A DNA stretch of 64,000 nucleotides from Parvicella tangerina (GCF_907165195.1 NZ_OU015584.1:124001-188000); one strand, 5' to 3'. Shown: positions 47,175 to 54,813, counted from the first letter of the stretch. Notes: generated by a model not told the origin, from the letters alone. Numbers and translations are program-made.

Positions 47175-47402
47175 TGCCAACCGTTAGTTGACTAGTGCAT
47201 TTGTAACCATGTTGAACCGGTAATTCACAACCTTATTGGTAACCGATTGATTATAGCTGATTGTTTGATAATTCTATAACAAACGATTTGGAGAAAAATA
47301 AAAGCGGAGCTTTGGCGCTTGGTAGCAGTAAATTTAGTATTTAGTTCAACTGTCCGCACCTGCCTGCCGGTAGGCATGGTTTTTTATAGCTATTGTTGGC
47401 AA
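47175..47402 (-). repeat. attC-like site 1, left arm degenerate (distal end of cassette array)
   Basis: The right core is GTTGGCAA at 47395-47402. The body from about 47300 (AAAGCGGAGCTTTGGCGCTT, then a stretch ending ATTTAGTTCAACTG) and right arm (TTTTTTATAGC) closely match the site at 52125-52325, but the matching left arm is missing; TGCCAAC at 47175-47181 is the only candidate left core. A 21-bp palindrome at 47359-47379 interrupts the right arm. Otherwise the 300 bp between the flanking genes show no gene. Confidence 0.6.
47359..47379. repeat. Short palindromic insertion in attC arm
   Basis: CCTGCCTGCCGGTAGGCATGG is a near-perfect palindrome. The sister site at 52300-52311 reads CCGCA directly joined to TTTTTTATAGC, while here the 21 bp separate these two halves, so it looks like a clean insertion. 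Confidence 0.7.
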
Positions 47403-47413
47403 TAGTTACTTTT

Positions 47414-47845
47414 TCAATTCGTTATCAGTCCATAGATCGTTTTATCTACTGAATTATTGATAATATGCCAACGATCGAATTTGCGATATATCAGTTCTTC
47501 GTTATTCATTGTCCCTAGATCAATGAACCAGTCTGGTTTAACCTCCGAGTGTTTTTCAATCGCTTGAAGCATATCTGAAAACTCAATTTTAGCGTAATCT
47601 TTAGTGTTTAAAATTGAGTCATAGAACTTCGCATCGATATATTCAAATTTCGAGAAACCATATAGAGGATCGAGGTCAGACACACTTTTGAAATTAAAAG
47701 CATCGCTACCTACACAGTCCGGAAACCAACCCTTTGCTCGGAGGCTAGCTTCATCAAACTCTTCAAATGTTTCATACTCTTGTCGGAATCCGCCAGAACA
47801 AGAAGCAAATCCTATCAATAATATCAGAAGAATGAGGTTTTTCAT
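47414..47845 (-). CDS. Cassette-encoded lipoprotein of unknown function
   Basis: 143 residues from ATG 47845; the longer frame starts at 47857. The signal ends in a lipobox (LILLILLIGFASC). The mature part (FRQEYETFEEFDEASLRAKG, WFPDCVGSDAFNFKSVSDLD) is acidic and not recognised. The start lies 4 bp from the cassette boundary TATTGCCAAC (47849-47858), which is the reverse complement of the sequence GTTGGCAATA at the other end (47395), as in integron cassettes. Confidence 0.75.
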   Translation of the reverse strand: MKNLILLILLIGFASCSGGFRQEYETFEEFDEASLRAKGWFPDCVGSDAFNFKSVSDLDPLYGFSKFEYIDAKFYDSILNTKDYAKIEFSDMLQAIEKHSEVKPDWFIDLGTMNNEELIYRKFDRWHIINNSVDKTIYGLITN

Positions 47846-47848
47846 AAT

Positions 47849-47945
47849 TATTGCCAACGCTTAGGCTAAAATAAGCAGAAACGGTTTGGTACCTTGTCTA
47901 CCGAAGCAGTTTATGTGAAGGTAGAGGTGTAAAGCTTCAGCATAA
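47849..47945 (-). repeat. attC site 2, left half only, cut by IS element
   Basis: The left core TATTGCCAAC (47849-47858) is followed by an arm GCTTAGGCTAAAATAAGC and about 70 bp of body. The right half is absent: the sequence runs directly into the IS element at 47946. Confidence 0.65.
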
Positions 47946-48036
47946 TGTTTACCACTAGAGGTTAAAGTTAACTGATAGTTTATTAACTTGAAAGCATACT
48001 TTCAAGGAATTATTAAAACCTTAAAAAGTAAACAAA

Positions 48037-48399
48037 ATGGCAAGACCAGGAAGACCAAAGAAAAAGACAGCTGAAGCAGTTGTTAAAGACATCAAAAGAC
48101 AAACACGTAGAAAGTTTAATGCAGAAGAAAAGATCCGTATTGTTCTAGAAGGACTCAAGGGAGAAGAATCTGTTGCTGAGATATGCAGAAGAGAAGGCAT
48201 TGCTCCAGCTCTATATTACAAATGGAGTAAAGACTTCTTAGAAGCAGGAAAGAAGCGTTTAAATGGGGATACAGATCGCGAAGCAAACACCACAGAGGTT
48301 AATGAGCTTCGTAAAGAGTCTGACAACCTGAAAATGCTTGTAGCTGAACAGGCGCTTAGAATCCGAGTGTTAAAAAAAGACTTGAGTGGTCACGCATAA
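48037..48399 (+). CDS. IS3-family transposase OrfA
   Basis: 120 residues: a basic N-terminus (ARPGRPKKKTAEAV), a helix-turn-helix of the transposase_8 type (RRKFNAEEKIRIVLEGLKGE, IAPALYYKWSKDFLEA) and a C-terminal leucine-rich coil (NELRKESDNLKMLVAEQAL). It binds the terminal repeats and controls transposition. The slippery run A AAA AAA at 48372 shifts ribosomes by -1 into a frame that stays open into orfB, giving a fused OrfAB transposase. Confidence 0.88.
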   Translation: MARPGRPKKKTAEAVVKDIKRQTRRKFNAEEKIRIVLEGLKGEESVAEICRREGIAPALYYKWSKDFLEAGKKRLNGDTDREANTTEVNELRKESDNLKMLVAEQALRIRVLKKDLSGHA

Positions 48400-48413
48400 A
48401 GTTCAAGAAGTAT

Positions 48414-49391
48414 ATGCGTTTTAGTCAAGAAGAAAAATACGAGATCATCCGACTAGTAGAAGACTCTGATCTGGGGGTAAATCGTACGCTGAAAGAGTTG
48501 AAGATACCCAAGCGAACGTTTTACAACTGGTATGGCAAATACAAGGATGGAGGCTATGAAGCTCTTGCTCCTAAAAATAGAGCAGCTGAGAGTCAGTGGA
48601 ACCGTATTCCTGACAAAATCCGTAATCAGGTGGTAGAATACGCCTTAGAACGGCCAGAATTATCTCCTAGAGAGCTTGCGCACAGCATTACAGATCACAA
48701 AGATTACTTTATCTCTGAAAGCAGTGTGTATCGCATCTTAAAAAGTCGTGGATTAATTACATCTCCTGCTTATATCGTAATGCAGGCAAGTAGCGAGTTC
48801 AAGGATAAAACTACCCGACCGAATCAAATGTGGCAAACCGATTTTACTTACTTCAAGATTATCGGTTGGGGATGGTATTATCTATCCACAGTTTTAGATG
48901 ATTATAGCCGTTATATTGTCCACTGGGAGTTATGTTCCAACATGAAAGTAGACGATGTAACCAGATCAATAGATCATGCTTTAGAAAAGGCTGGATTAAG
49001 CAAGAAAAATGCTCCAAGACTCTTGAGTGATAACGGCTCTTGCTATATCAGTTCTGAACTATCAGATTATATCCAAGACAAAGGAATGAGTCATGTGAGA
49101 GGAAGACCTAATCATCCGCAAACTCAAGGAAAGATAGAGCGATATCACAGATCTATGAAGAATGTTGTAAAACTTGAAAATTACTTTTTCCCTGAAGATC
49201 TCGTTCAGAGATTAGAAGAGTTCGTTGAGTATTACAACAATCATAGATACCATGAATCGTTGAATAATCTGACTCCTGCTGATGTATATTACGGAAGAGA
49301 AAAAAGTATCTTAGGACAACGAAAATTAACTAAAATCAAAACAATGAAAAGAAGAAGAAAAGAACATCTATTGCAATCATTAAATCTATAA
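48414..49391 (+). CDS. IS3-family transposase OrfB (DDE catalytic part)
   Basis: 325 residues. A helix-turn-helix region (VNRTLKELKIPKRTFYNWY) precedes an rve integrase core with the catalytic residues in WQTDFTYFKI, LSDNGSCYI and GKIERYHRSM (D, D, E spaced as in the family). The frame is open upstream to the slippery A run in orfA, so it is probably expressed mainly as OrfAB. The element looks intact. Confidence 0.9.
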   Translation: MRFSQEEKYEIIRLVEDSDLGVNRTLKELKIPKRTFYNWYGKYKDGGYEALAPKNRAAESQWNRIPDKIRNQVVEYALERPELSPRELAHSITDHKDYFISESSVYRILKSRGLITSPAYIVMQASSEFKDKTTRPNQMWQTDFTYFKIIGWGWYYLSTVLDDYSRYIVHWELCSNMKVDDVTRSIDHALEKAGLSKKNAPRLLSDNGSCYISSELSDYIQDKGMSHVRGRPNHPQTQGKIERYHRSMKNVVKLENYFFPEDLVQRLEEFVEYYNNHRYHESLNNLTPADVYYGREKSILGQRKLTKIKTMKRRRKEHLLQSLNL

Positions 49392-49404
49392 CTTAATTTT
49401 GAAC

Positions 49405-49524
49405 CTAATTAGTAAACATTGTTTGAAGACTTACAGCTGAATCTTCAATTGAATTCTCACTGATAGATTCTGTGCAAGAAGAGAACATTAGAACCGTCAG
49501 GAGATATATGTAATACTTTGTCAT
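49405..49524 (-). pseudogene. Lipoprotein gene truncated by the IS element
   Basis: The ATG at 49524 opens a lipoprotein signal (YIYLLTVLMFSSC), followed by TESISENSIEDSAVSLQTMF. After base 49419 the frame enters the IS and stops at 49405. Only about 35 native codons remain, and the 3' part and its attC are gone. The ATG lies 11 bp from the cassette boundary CCACACAAC at 49535-49543, typical of the other cassette genes here. Confidence 0.75.
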
Positions 49525-49534
49525 CTCTTATATG

Positions 49535-49735
49535 CCACACAACGCCTCGTATAAAACACGTAGGGTAGTGGAAAGTTACAATTTTTGTTTTTAGTACTGA
49601 GCCAAATCAGCGCATTTTGCTTTTAACTTTTAGTTGATCAAAAGCCAAATCGGGGATTTGGCGTTCACACTTGGTTAGTTCCAATTACCCTTTTTAGTTA
49701 CTAAACCCTATGTGATTTTATATCTTGTTAGGCAC
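49535..49735 (-). repeat. attC site 3
   Basis: Left core CCACACAAC, right core GTTAGGCAC (49727-49735), about 200 bp. The arms TCGTATAAAACACGTAGGG and CCCTATGTGATTTTATA pair with one unpaired A on the plus strand. An inner hairpin GCCAAATC/GATTTGGC tops the structure. The body is closely related to the site at 53445. The right core and GTGCCTAAC at 50180 are reverse complements and bracket the next gene. Confidence 0.82.
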
Positions 49736-49740
49736 AGCTA

Positions 49741-50169
49741 TTATTTTTTCGATTGGTTAATCATCTCTTCAAGCGCAGGCTGTTCGATGACCTGAAGGAC
49801 ATTTTTGCAAATTGAAGATGTTGCGCGAAACTTGTCGTTGATGTTTGAAAGGTTTGCCCCTTTAGATTTCACTGTGTTCCATAGTCCTTTTACAATACCA
49901 GCGATTGGAGCAAGTCTGGTTATTGCACCGTCTTTATCTCGGTCTAAATAAACATCTACTTCCTTGGCAGAAAATTGAGGGAATTCGTCCAACTTTTCTT
50001 TCATATAATTGCTTGAGGTACTTTCAGCTCTCTGCGAAATTCGATGTAGCACATCATTATAGATCTCCATAAAATTTTCTCCTGTTCCAATGTTCTGGGA
50101 ATAGTCGCACAAATAATGCAGAGACTTCAATGAGTTTACCAATCTGTTTTCTTCAGTTTCTTTGTCCAT
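49741..50169 (-). CDS. Cassette-encoded protein of unknown function
   Basis: 142 residues, no signal peptide, mostly helical and charged (LVNSLKSLHYLCDYSQNIGT, FPQFSAKEVDVYLDRDKDGA, IAGIVKGLWNTVKSK). Not recognised. It lies between attC sites 3 and 4: the stop is 6 bp from the right core and the ATG is 11 bp from GTGCCTAAC. It thus fills one complete cassette of about 450 bp plus attC. Confidence 0.7.
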   Translation of the reverse strand: MDKETEENRLVNSLKSLHYLCDYSQNIGTGENFMEIYNDVLHRISQRAESTSSNYMKEKLDEFPQFSAKEVDVYLDRDKDGAITRLAPIAGIVKGLWNTVKSKGANLSNINDKFRATSSICKNVLQVIEQPALEEMINQSKK

Positions 50170-50179
50170 TTTTTAAGTT

Positions 50180-50308
50180 GTGCCTAACGGTCTCGGTTAT
50201 CGCCAGTTGGCGGAGTAAGGGACGCGGATTTGTCGGTTAGTATTGGTTCGTTGGTCAAGTTAATTATTTTCTTACTAACGGTGCCGCTTATTGGCGATGA
50301 ACCGTTGT
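50180..50308 (-). repeat. attC site 4, interrupted by a group II intron
   Basis: Left core GTGCCTAAC (50180-50188). Arms CGGTTATCGCCA and TTGGCGATGAACCG pair with one unpaired G on the plus strand, the position and base expected for the extrahelical G of attC bottom strands when the minus strand is the top strand. The right core is split: TTGT (50305-50308) is followed by the intron, and TGTAGCAAG resumes at 50965. Joined, they give GATGAACCGTTGTTGTAGCA, close to the site-5 right arm. Confidence 0.82.
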
Positions 50309-50964
50309 GTGTGCCCTGCATGAGCAGGACACACCCGTTTGAATTTTGTTTTTGATATCAATAATGCAAATTATTGATTAGAAACGAAAGAAAAGCGGGT
50401 GTTATTTTTCTAGAGGGTTAAAGTCCCTTGTGGGTTAGGGTCGTTCCTATAACCATTAGTAAGCTGCAAGGTTGTTAGTTGTGAAGCTAGGACTGAAGGA
50501 AGCAGGACTACAAAAGTCGGTACTGACGAACAGGAATCGCATACAGAGGCATAGCCAATTTGGGTAAGCAAGCACATCATTGTAACGCCCACAAGAAAAG
50601 GTTGGTTATGTAGATGCGGCAGTTATTGACGGGAAGAAAAAGCTCTTACCGGGGGAGGTCTCCTTAGCTACGCGTTAGCATAGAGGAGAAGTCAGCAGAG
50701 GTCATAGTACATACAAGCAACGAGTCGGTGACCTAAGGGATAAGCATCGGAGGACTCACAGCGTATGGAAGGACCGAACGATACTCTTCTAGAAATTCGC
50801 ATAGGAATACAAAAGTATAGCCTATGCTTAAAGTAAAAAGGAATAGCTACAAGGGTGAAAAGAGCTTTGTATTGATGAGTATCGAACCGCCCAGTACGAG
50901 AACCGTACGCTGGGTGGTGTGAGAGGCGCACTCCGTCAATTTTTGGCGGAGCCGTCTACTCGAT
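50309..50964 (+). mobile_element. ORF-less group II intron inserted in an attC core (IIC-attC-like)
   Basis: 656 nt. It begins GTGTGCCC (GUGYG type) and ends CTACTCGAT. Domain V is at about 50884-50919: ACCGCCCAG pairs with CTGGGTGGT around the inner stem GTACG/CGTAC, with a CGC triad as in group IIC introns and a two-base bulge. A domain VI-like stem follows (ACTCCGTC ... GGCGGAG). No reverse transcriptase frame is present; open frames on the other strand are chance. Insertion at TTGT/T on the attC bottom strand is the known IIC-attC target. Splicing would need a maturase from elsewhere. Confidence 0.8.
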
Positions 50965-51043
50965 TGTAGCAAGTTTTTCTCTATTATTTTCCAATTTTTA
51001 AAATTTATTTATACTTGCAACCTAGTTTTTTATCCGAAACAGG

Positions 51044-51492
51044 ATGAAATATTACTATTTTTTTGCTCTATTAATCGTATTTCTTGGAAGTTGTTCTAAA
51101 AGTGAAGATCAAGTCGAATCTTATATTTATTCTGAAAATGTTGTAGAAGGTGAATTTTTATCTGAACAATATCCAGAATAGGAAGGTTTTTATGTTTTAA
51201 AGACTCAAAGTGAAATTGATAATTTAGAAAACACTAAATATTTAGATATCCCTTTAAGTGAAAATTTCCAGGATTTAGATTTCGATTATGAGGTGATTAT
51301 TGGAATTATTGGTGAGTCAAAAATTGATCAGGTTAAATTAATTTTTTATCAAATTATAGAGTCTGATAAGTTAGTTGTTAAATGGTATGAAATTTCAAAC
51401 CATATCCATCCAACTTAGCTAGAGAGGTACAGCCGTATCTTATTACTGCAATTAAAAGGTCAAATAAAGAAATTTCTTTTGGGCGTAAATAG
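51044..51492 (+). pseudogene. Degraded lipoprotein gene, inverted within the array
   Basis: On the plus strand, ATG 51044 opens a lipoprotein signal (FFALLIVFLGSC). An in-frame TAG occurs at 51179; reading through it, the frame continues (GFYVLKTQSEIDNLE, FDYEVIIGIIG) to a second stop at 51416. Shifting frame there gives PYPSNLAREVQPYLITAIKR up to 51492. So it has at least one nonsense and one frameshift change. It is one of the few plus-strand genes in the array, besides the IS. Family not recognised. Confidence 0.7.
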
Positions 51493-51508
51493 GATAAACT
51501 TCTATTCC

Positions 51509-51615
51509 AAAATTTGCTAAAATTCGTTTCATAAAAGTTTTTACTATTCTTTTTGAAATGACACCTTTTCTGCGATAGCCGTAATTTCCGATGAACCGAT
51601 GTTGTAGCAAATTTT
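51509..51615 (-). repeat. attC site 5
   Basis: The left arm AAAATTTGCTAAAATTCGTTTCAT at 51509-51532 pairs imperfectly with the right arm ATGAACCGATGTTGTAGCAAATTTT. The right core is GTTGTAGCAAATTTT (51601-51615). The left core has lost the canonical AAC. The right core extends into a 15-nt exact reverse complement of AAAATTTGCTACAAC at 52125-52139, bracketing the next gene. Confidence 0.7.
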
Positions 51616-51674
51616 GTTGCTAGACTCTAATTTCGAACATATAAATGAAATATTGATTTTTTAAACAAATTCTA

Positions 51675-52064
51675 TTATTCGTAAAAGCTATTTTCATATT
51701 TGATCCAGATTTCCTGTTGCAGTTTTAAATCACCATTTTGTAAAATTTCGAAAACTAAATCTTCAGGAATACCGCTAGTAGATTCTATAATTAGCTTATT
51801 ATTGTTTATATAAAAATTGGCTCTGTGGACTATATCGGTGAATGCGATATCAACTTGTGAGTCATTTAAGATTTCTAATCTATAAGCACACGACTGTTCC
51901 GCTGGTCTAGCTTCACATTCTTCTTTAGTATCAATAAGTAAATGAGCATATTTATTACCAATCAAATTTTTTGCATTTGATTTTTCCATTATTGAATCGT
52001 CACTAGAACATCCAATGATTAACAAAGTCATTAAAAATAATAGAAATGTTTGTTTTAACCTCAT
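51675..52064 (-). CDS. Cassette-encoded lipoprotein of unknown function
   Basis: 129 residues. Lipobox signal (FLLFLMTLLIIGCSS). The mature part (NLIGNKYAHLLIDTKEECEA, YRLEILNDSQVDIAFTDIVH, LKLQQEIWIKYENSFYE) is probably beta-rich, as in small lipocalin-like lipoproteins. It lies between attC sites 5 and 6, with the 15-nt complementary cores at its two ends. Confidence 0.75.
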   Translation of the reverse strand: MRLKQTFLLFLMTLLIIGCSSDDSIMEKSNAKNLIGNKYAHLLIDTKEECEARPAEQSCAYRLEILNDSQVDIAFTDIVHRANFYINNNKLIIESTSGIPEDLVFEILQNGDLKLQQEIWIKYENSFYE

Positions 52065-52124
52065 AATTTAAATATTGTTGATTTATATTTATTAGATGTG
52101 AATGTACCGAAAAGGTTGCGTGTA

Positions 52125-52325
52125 AAATTTGCTACAACGGTCTGGCTATGAAAAGTGCGGAATTGAGAAGCGATAGTTCTCAATTGAGCACGTGTGTAAG
52201 CCAAAGCTGCGGTTTGTGTTTAGTTTATTTTTACAAAACGTCAAAGCGGAGCTTTGGCGCTTGGTAGTAGTAAAGTTAATATTTAGTTCAACTGCCCGCA
52301 TTTTTTATAGCCCTTGTTAGTAACC
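52125..52325 (-). repeat. attC site 6
   Basis: Left core AAAATTTGCTACAAC, right core GTTAGTAACC (52316-52325). Arms GGCTATGAAAAGTGCGG and CCGCATTTTTTATAGCC pair over 17 bp with one mismatch position. Inside are ATTGAGAA/TTCTCAAT and AAAGC/GCTTT hairpins. The body from about 52235 matches site 1. The stop codon of the LRR gene (TAA, 52317-52319) lies within the right core. Confidence 0.85.
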
Positions 52326-53438
52326 GTATATTTTACAGTTAGGCATTAATTTTTTTAGTTTATTTATTTTGCTTACTGGAATATCATTATAGGATAATTC
52401 TAGATAAGTAAGACTCGTCAATTTTGAAATTGATTTGGGGATTTTCTTCAAGTAATTAGATTTCAAATTTAAATGAGTGATACTTAGTTTTTTTATTGAT
52501 TTCGGAATTTTGTTAAGAGAATTGTGAGAGGCATCAAGAATTGTTAGATTGATTAGTTTGCCAATGTTTTTTGGTAATGATTTTATGCTATTTCCACTAA
52601 CCAATAGTTGATTGAGATTTGTGAGATTTAAAATTGATTCAGGAATATATCGAATGTTATTATTAGAAATACCGAGATATGTCAACTCTTGTAAATTACC
52701 AATGTTATCTGGTAAAGAGTACAATTGATTATTATGCAATGAGATTTTTTTAAGCTGTACAAGGTTACATATTGAATCTGTTATTTTGTTTAAATTATTG
52801 ACGGATATTTGGAGGTCTTTTAACTCCTTTAATTCTCCGACTTCATCGGGAATATTATGTAAATTATTGTTAGAAAGGATTAGGGTTTCTAATTTGGATA
52901 GATATTTTAATTTGTCTATTCCATACCAACCTTCAATGTTATTTAGGTCAAGATTAAGGTACTTCAAACAGGACTCTTTATTCACAAAAGAAAAATTGAT
53001 TGTAGATATATAGTTCTGGGATAAAGAAAGCTCTTTAATACTCGGTAAACTAATCAAAATTTGAAATCCTTCATTTAACAGATTGTGTTCGATAAAAAGA
53101 AATTCAAGGGATTTAAGTTGCTCAAAATTTCTCGGTATTTCTTTAATTGAATTATAGCTTAAATCAAGTGTTTTTAGTTTGGATAAGTCTCCAATCCAAT
53201 TTGGTATTTCATAGATTTGGTTATCTGACAATGAAAGTTGTTGAAGATTTTGGAATTCCTTGAGTTCTTTTGGAAATTCTGTAAGTTGAGAACCAGTAAG
53301 GTCAAGTATTCTGACAGAATCTGGTGTAAGCATTGCTTTTTCAAGGTCAGAGTATCTATGATGGTTCTGAGAGAAAACATTCTGCAAGCATAGGCATAGC
53401 AAAATACTTAATACTACATATGTTATTTTTTTAATCAT
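52317..53438 (-). CDS. Cassette-encoded secreted leucine-rich-repeat protein
   Basis: 373 residues, signal peptide (ITYVVLSILLCLCLQNVFSQ). It is nearly all leucine-rich repeats of 23 residues (LQQLSLSDNQIYEIPNWIGD, LKTLDLSYNSIKEIP, LTYLGISNNNIRYIPESILN and so on), about 14 copies. LRR proteins bind other proteins; the partner is unknown. The stop codon sits in the attC core GTTAGTAACC, and the ATG lies 6 bp from GGTTACTAAC at 53445-53454, its exact complement. Unusually long for a single cassette gene. Confidence 0.85.
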   Translation of the reverse strand: MIKKITYVVLSILLCLCLQNVFSQNHHRYSDLEKAMLTPDSVRILDLTGSQLTEFPKELKEFQNLQQLSLSDNQIYEIPNWIGDLSKLKTLDLSYNSIKEIPRNFEQLKSLEFLFIEHNLLNEGFQILISLPSIKELSLSQNYISTINFSFVNKESCLKYLNLDLNNIEGWYGIDKLKYLSKLETLILSNNNLHNIPDEVGELKELKDLQISVNNLNKITDSICNLVQLKKISLHNNQLYSLPDNIGNLQELTYLGISNNNIRYIPESILNLTNLNQLLVSGNSIKSLPKNIGKLINLTILDASHNSLNKIPKSIKKLSITHLNLKSNYLKKIPKSISKLTSLTYLELSYNDIPVSKINKLKKLMPNCKIYGY

Positions 53439-53444
53439 CTTAAT

Positions 53445-53648
53445 GGTTACTAACGCCTCGTATAAAACACGTAGGGTAGTGGAAAGTTACAATTTTTGTT
53501 TTTAGTTCTTAGCCGAATCACTGCATTTTGCTTTTAACTTTTGGTGGATCAAAAGCCAAATCGGTGATTTGGCGGTCATTCTTTGCAAGTTAGGATTATC
53601 CTTTTTTAGTTACTGAACCCTATGTGATTTTATACTTTGTTAGGGGTA
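53445..53648 (-). repeat. attC site 7
   Basis: Left core GGTTACTAAC (53445-53454), right core GTTAGGGGTA (53639-53648), about 204 bp. The arms TCGTATAAAACACGTAGGG and CCCTATGTGATTTTATA are the same as in site 3, with the same unpaired A, and the body is closely alike. The right core matches TACCCCTAAC at 54814, so the cassette appears to run over both following genes. Confidence 0.83.
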
Positions 53649-53649
53649 G

Positions 53650-54177
53650 TCATTTTTCATTTTTTAAAATTCCATAATTCTCGAATACAGATTTAAGTTC
53701 TGTATATCCTTCGACATTGAGTTGAGGCAATTTAGGTATATCCGATTCACTTTTCATTGTTGAACACTCGAAACAGATTTCTATATAACCAATCCTAATG
53801 CCGAATGAATTATATAGGATTATCGCATTTCTTGGATAATAACAGATGCCTTGCACATAATCAACCTTATCTGAGTAAACCAAATCAATAATTTTATCCT
53901 TATTCCCCCCTTTTAAGATTTGAGAATCTTCAAAATCTGATTTTTTTATTCCATCTGGATTGGAGTATATCAGAGTGCTCATTCCTTTATAAACAACAAT
54001 CTTTATTTTTTTTACTTTTTTCTTTAATGCTTCTACATCCTCTTTCGGGGCTCCTTTAGATTGCTCCAAAAGTCTTGCCTCAAATGCAGCGGTATCAATT
54101 TCATTTTGAGTATAATGACTATTTAATAAGAGAAGGAAAACTAAAGTTAAGCAATATTTTAGAGAATTATTTTTCAT
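53650..54177 (-). CDS. Cassette-encoded secreted protein of unknown function
   Basis: 175 residues, signal peptide (LKYCLTLVFLLLLNSHYTQ). The mature part is charged (RLLEQSKGAPKEDVEALKKK), then beta-like (IKIVVYKGMSTLIYSNPDG, GICYYPRNAIILYNSFGIRIG), with CFECS as a paired cysteine. Not recognised. It ends 2 bp from the attC site 7 right core. Confidence 0.7.
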   Translation of the reverse strand: MKNNSLKYCLTLVFLLLLNSHYTQNEIDTAAFEARLLEQSKGAPKEDVEALKKKVKKIKIVVYKGMSTLIYSNPDGIKKSDFEDSQILKGGNKDKIIDLVYSDKVDYVQGICYYPRNAIILYNSFGIRIGYIEICFECSTMKSESDIPKLPQLNVEGYTELKSVFENYGILKNEK

Positions 54178-54182
54178 AGATT

Positions 54183-54255
54183 ATCCCTAGCTTCTAGGCT
54201 AATATAGGTAAACGTTTTGGTAAATAAGGAATTTAGTTTAGTTCTATGTTGTAGC
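54183..54255 (-). repeat. Decayed attC-like site 8
   Basis: ATCCCTAGC at the left and GTTGTAGC (54248-54255) at the right have the layout of attC cores, and CTTCTAGGCTAATATAGG resembles the left arm of site 2 (CTTAGGCTAAAATAAGC). The cores do not match any cassette end in the window. It is probably an inactive remnant between two genes now inside one cassette. Confidence 0.4.
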
Positions 54256-54262
54256 GAGTTAT

Positions 54263-54802
54263 TTAAAAGTCACCTAATCCTGTAACTCCAATCGTAATAT
54301 TATGAACGTGGTTATCATTGTTGTTCGAAATAATTGTTAAGCCATAGCTAAATCTAAGTAATGACTTTTCAGAAACTCTAATAGTCAAAGAGGTTTCTGG
54401 ACACCAACCGTGATAAGTCTGTACATTTTTATTGAACTTATTTAAGTTGAAGTCATAGTTTAAAGAGAATTGGAGTCCAACTGGAAAGTCAGTCTTTAAT
54501 CTATCATTGATACCAATAGTGAGGCCGGCTTTTGCACCAGTTGTTAGAAAAAAGAAAAAGCCTAGTTTGCCGTAGATGTTTGGAGAAAGACTTATTAGGT
54601 CCCTTTTATCGGTTAAATTATAATCTACTCCGAACTGCATTACAAATAATGAAAAATCTCTTTTGCTGATGGTATCGTTTGAATTCATTGATCCACGGAA
54701 TTGCAATCCTATGTGTGGTCGAAAAATATCTTTATAGCCATCGTTTTGCGAATAACAGCAAATGGACATTAACATTATTACAATTACAAGATTTGTTTTC
54801 AT
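54263..54802 (-). CDS. Cassette-encoded secreted protein, beta-rich, unknown function
   Basis: 179 residues, signal peptide (LVIVIMLMSICCYSQ). The mature part alternates strands (HIGLQFRGSMNSNDTI, LFVMQFGVDYNLTD, FPVGLQFSLNYDFNLN) and ends GVTGLGDF, like a small outer-membrane barrel. Not recognised. It is the second gene in the unit bracketed by GTTAGGGGTA and TACCCCTAAC; its ATG is 12 bp before that boundary. Confidence 0.68.
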   Translation of the reverse strand: MKTNLVIVIMLMSICCYSQNDGYKDIFRPHIGLQFRGSMNSNDTISKRDFSLFVMQFGVDYNLTDKRDLISLSPNIYGKLGFFFFLTTGAKAGLTIGINDRLKTDFPVGLQFSLNYDFNLNKFNKNVQTYHGWCPETSLTIRVSEKSLLRFSYGLTIISNNNDNHVHNITIGVTGLGDF

Positions 54803-54813
54803 TTTTTTTAGAT

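Larger units (their letters stand above)
47946..49418 (+). mobile_element. IS3-family insertion sequence
   Basis: About 1473 bp. The ends TGTTTACCACTAGAGGTTAAAG and, inverted at the right, TGTTTACTAATTAGGTTCAAAA are imperfect terminal inverted repeats of the TG...CA type. It holds orfA and orfB with a likely -1 frameshift (A7 run at 48372-48378). The flanking bases (..CATAA and TTGTT..) show no target duplication, so one side has probably been rearranged since insertion. Confidence 0.88.

Noticed and set aside
47946-49418. Composite transposon or larger genomic island bounded by IS copies
   Set aside because: Only one IS copy is present in the window and no second end was found.
50410-50931. 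Open frames of 60 and 79 residues on the minus strand
   Set aside because: They lie within the group II intron ribozyme, where structure explains the sequence.
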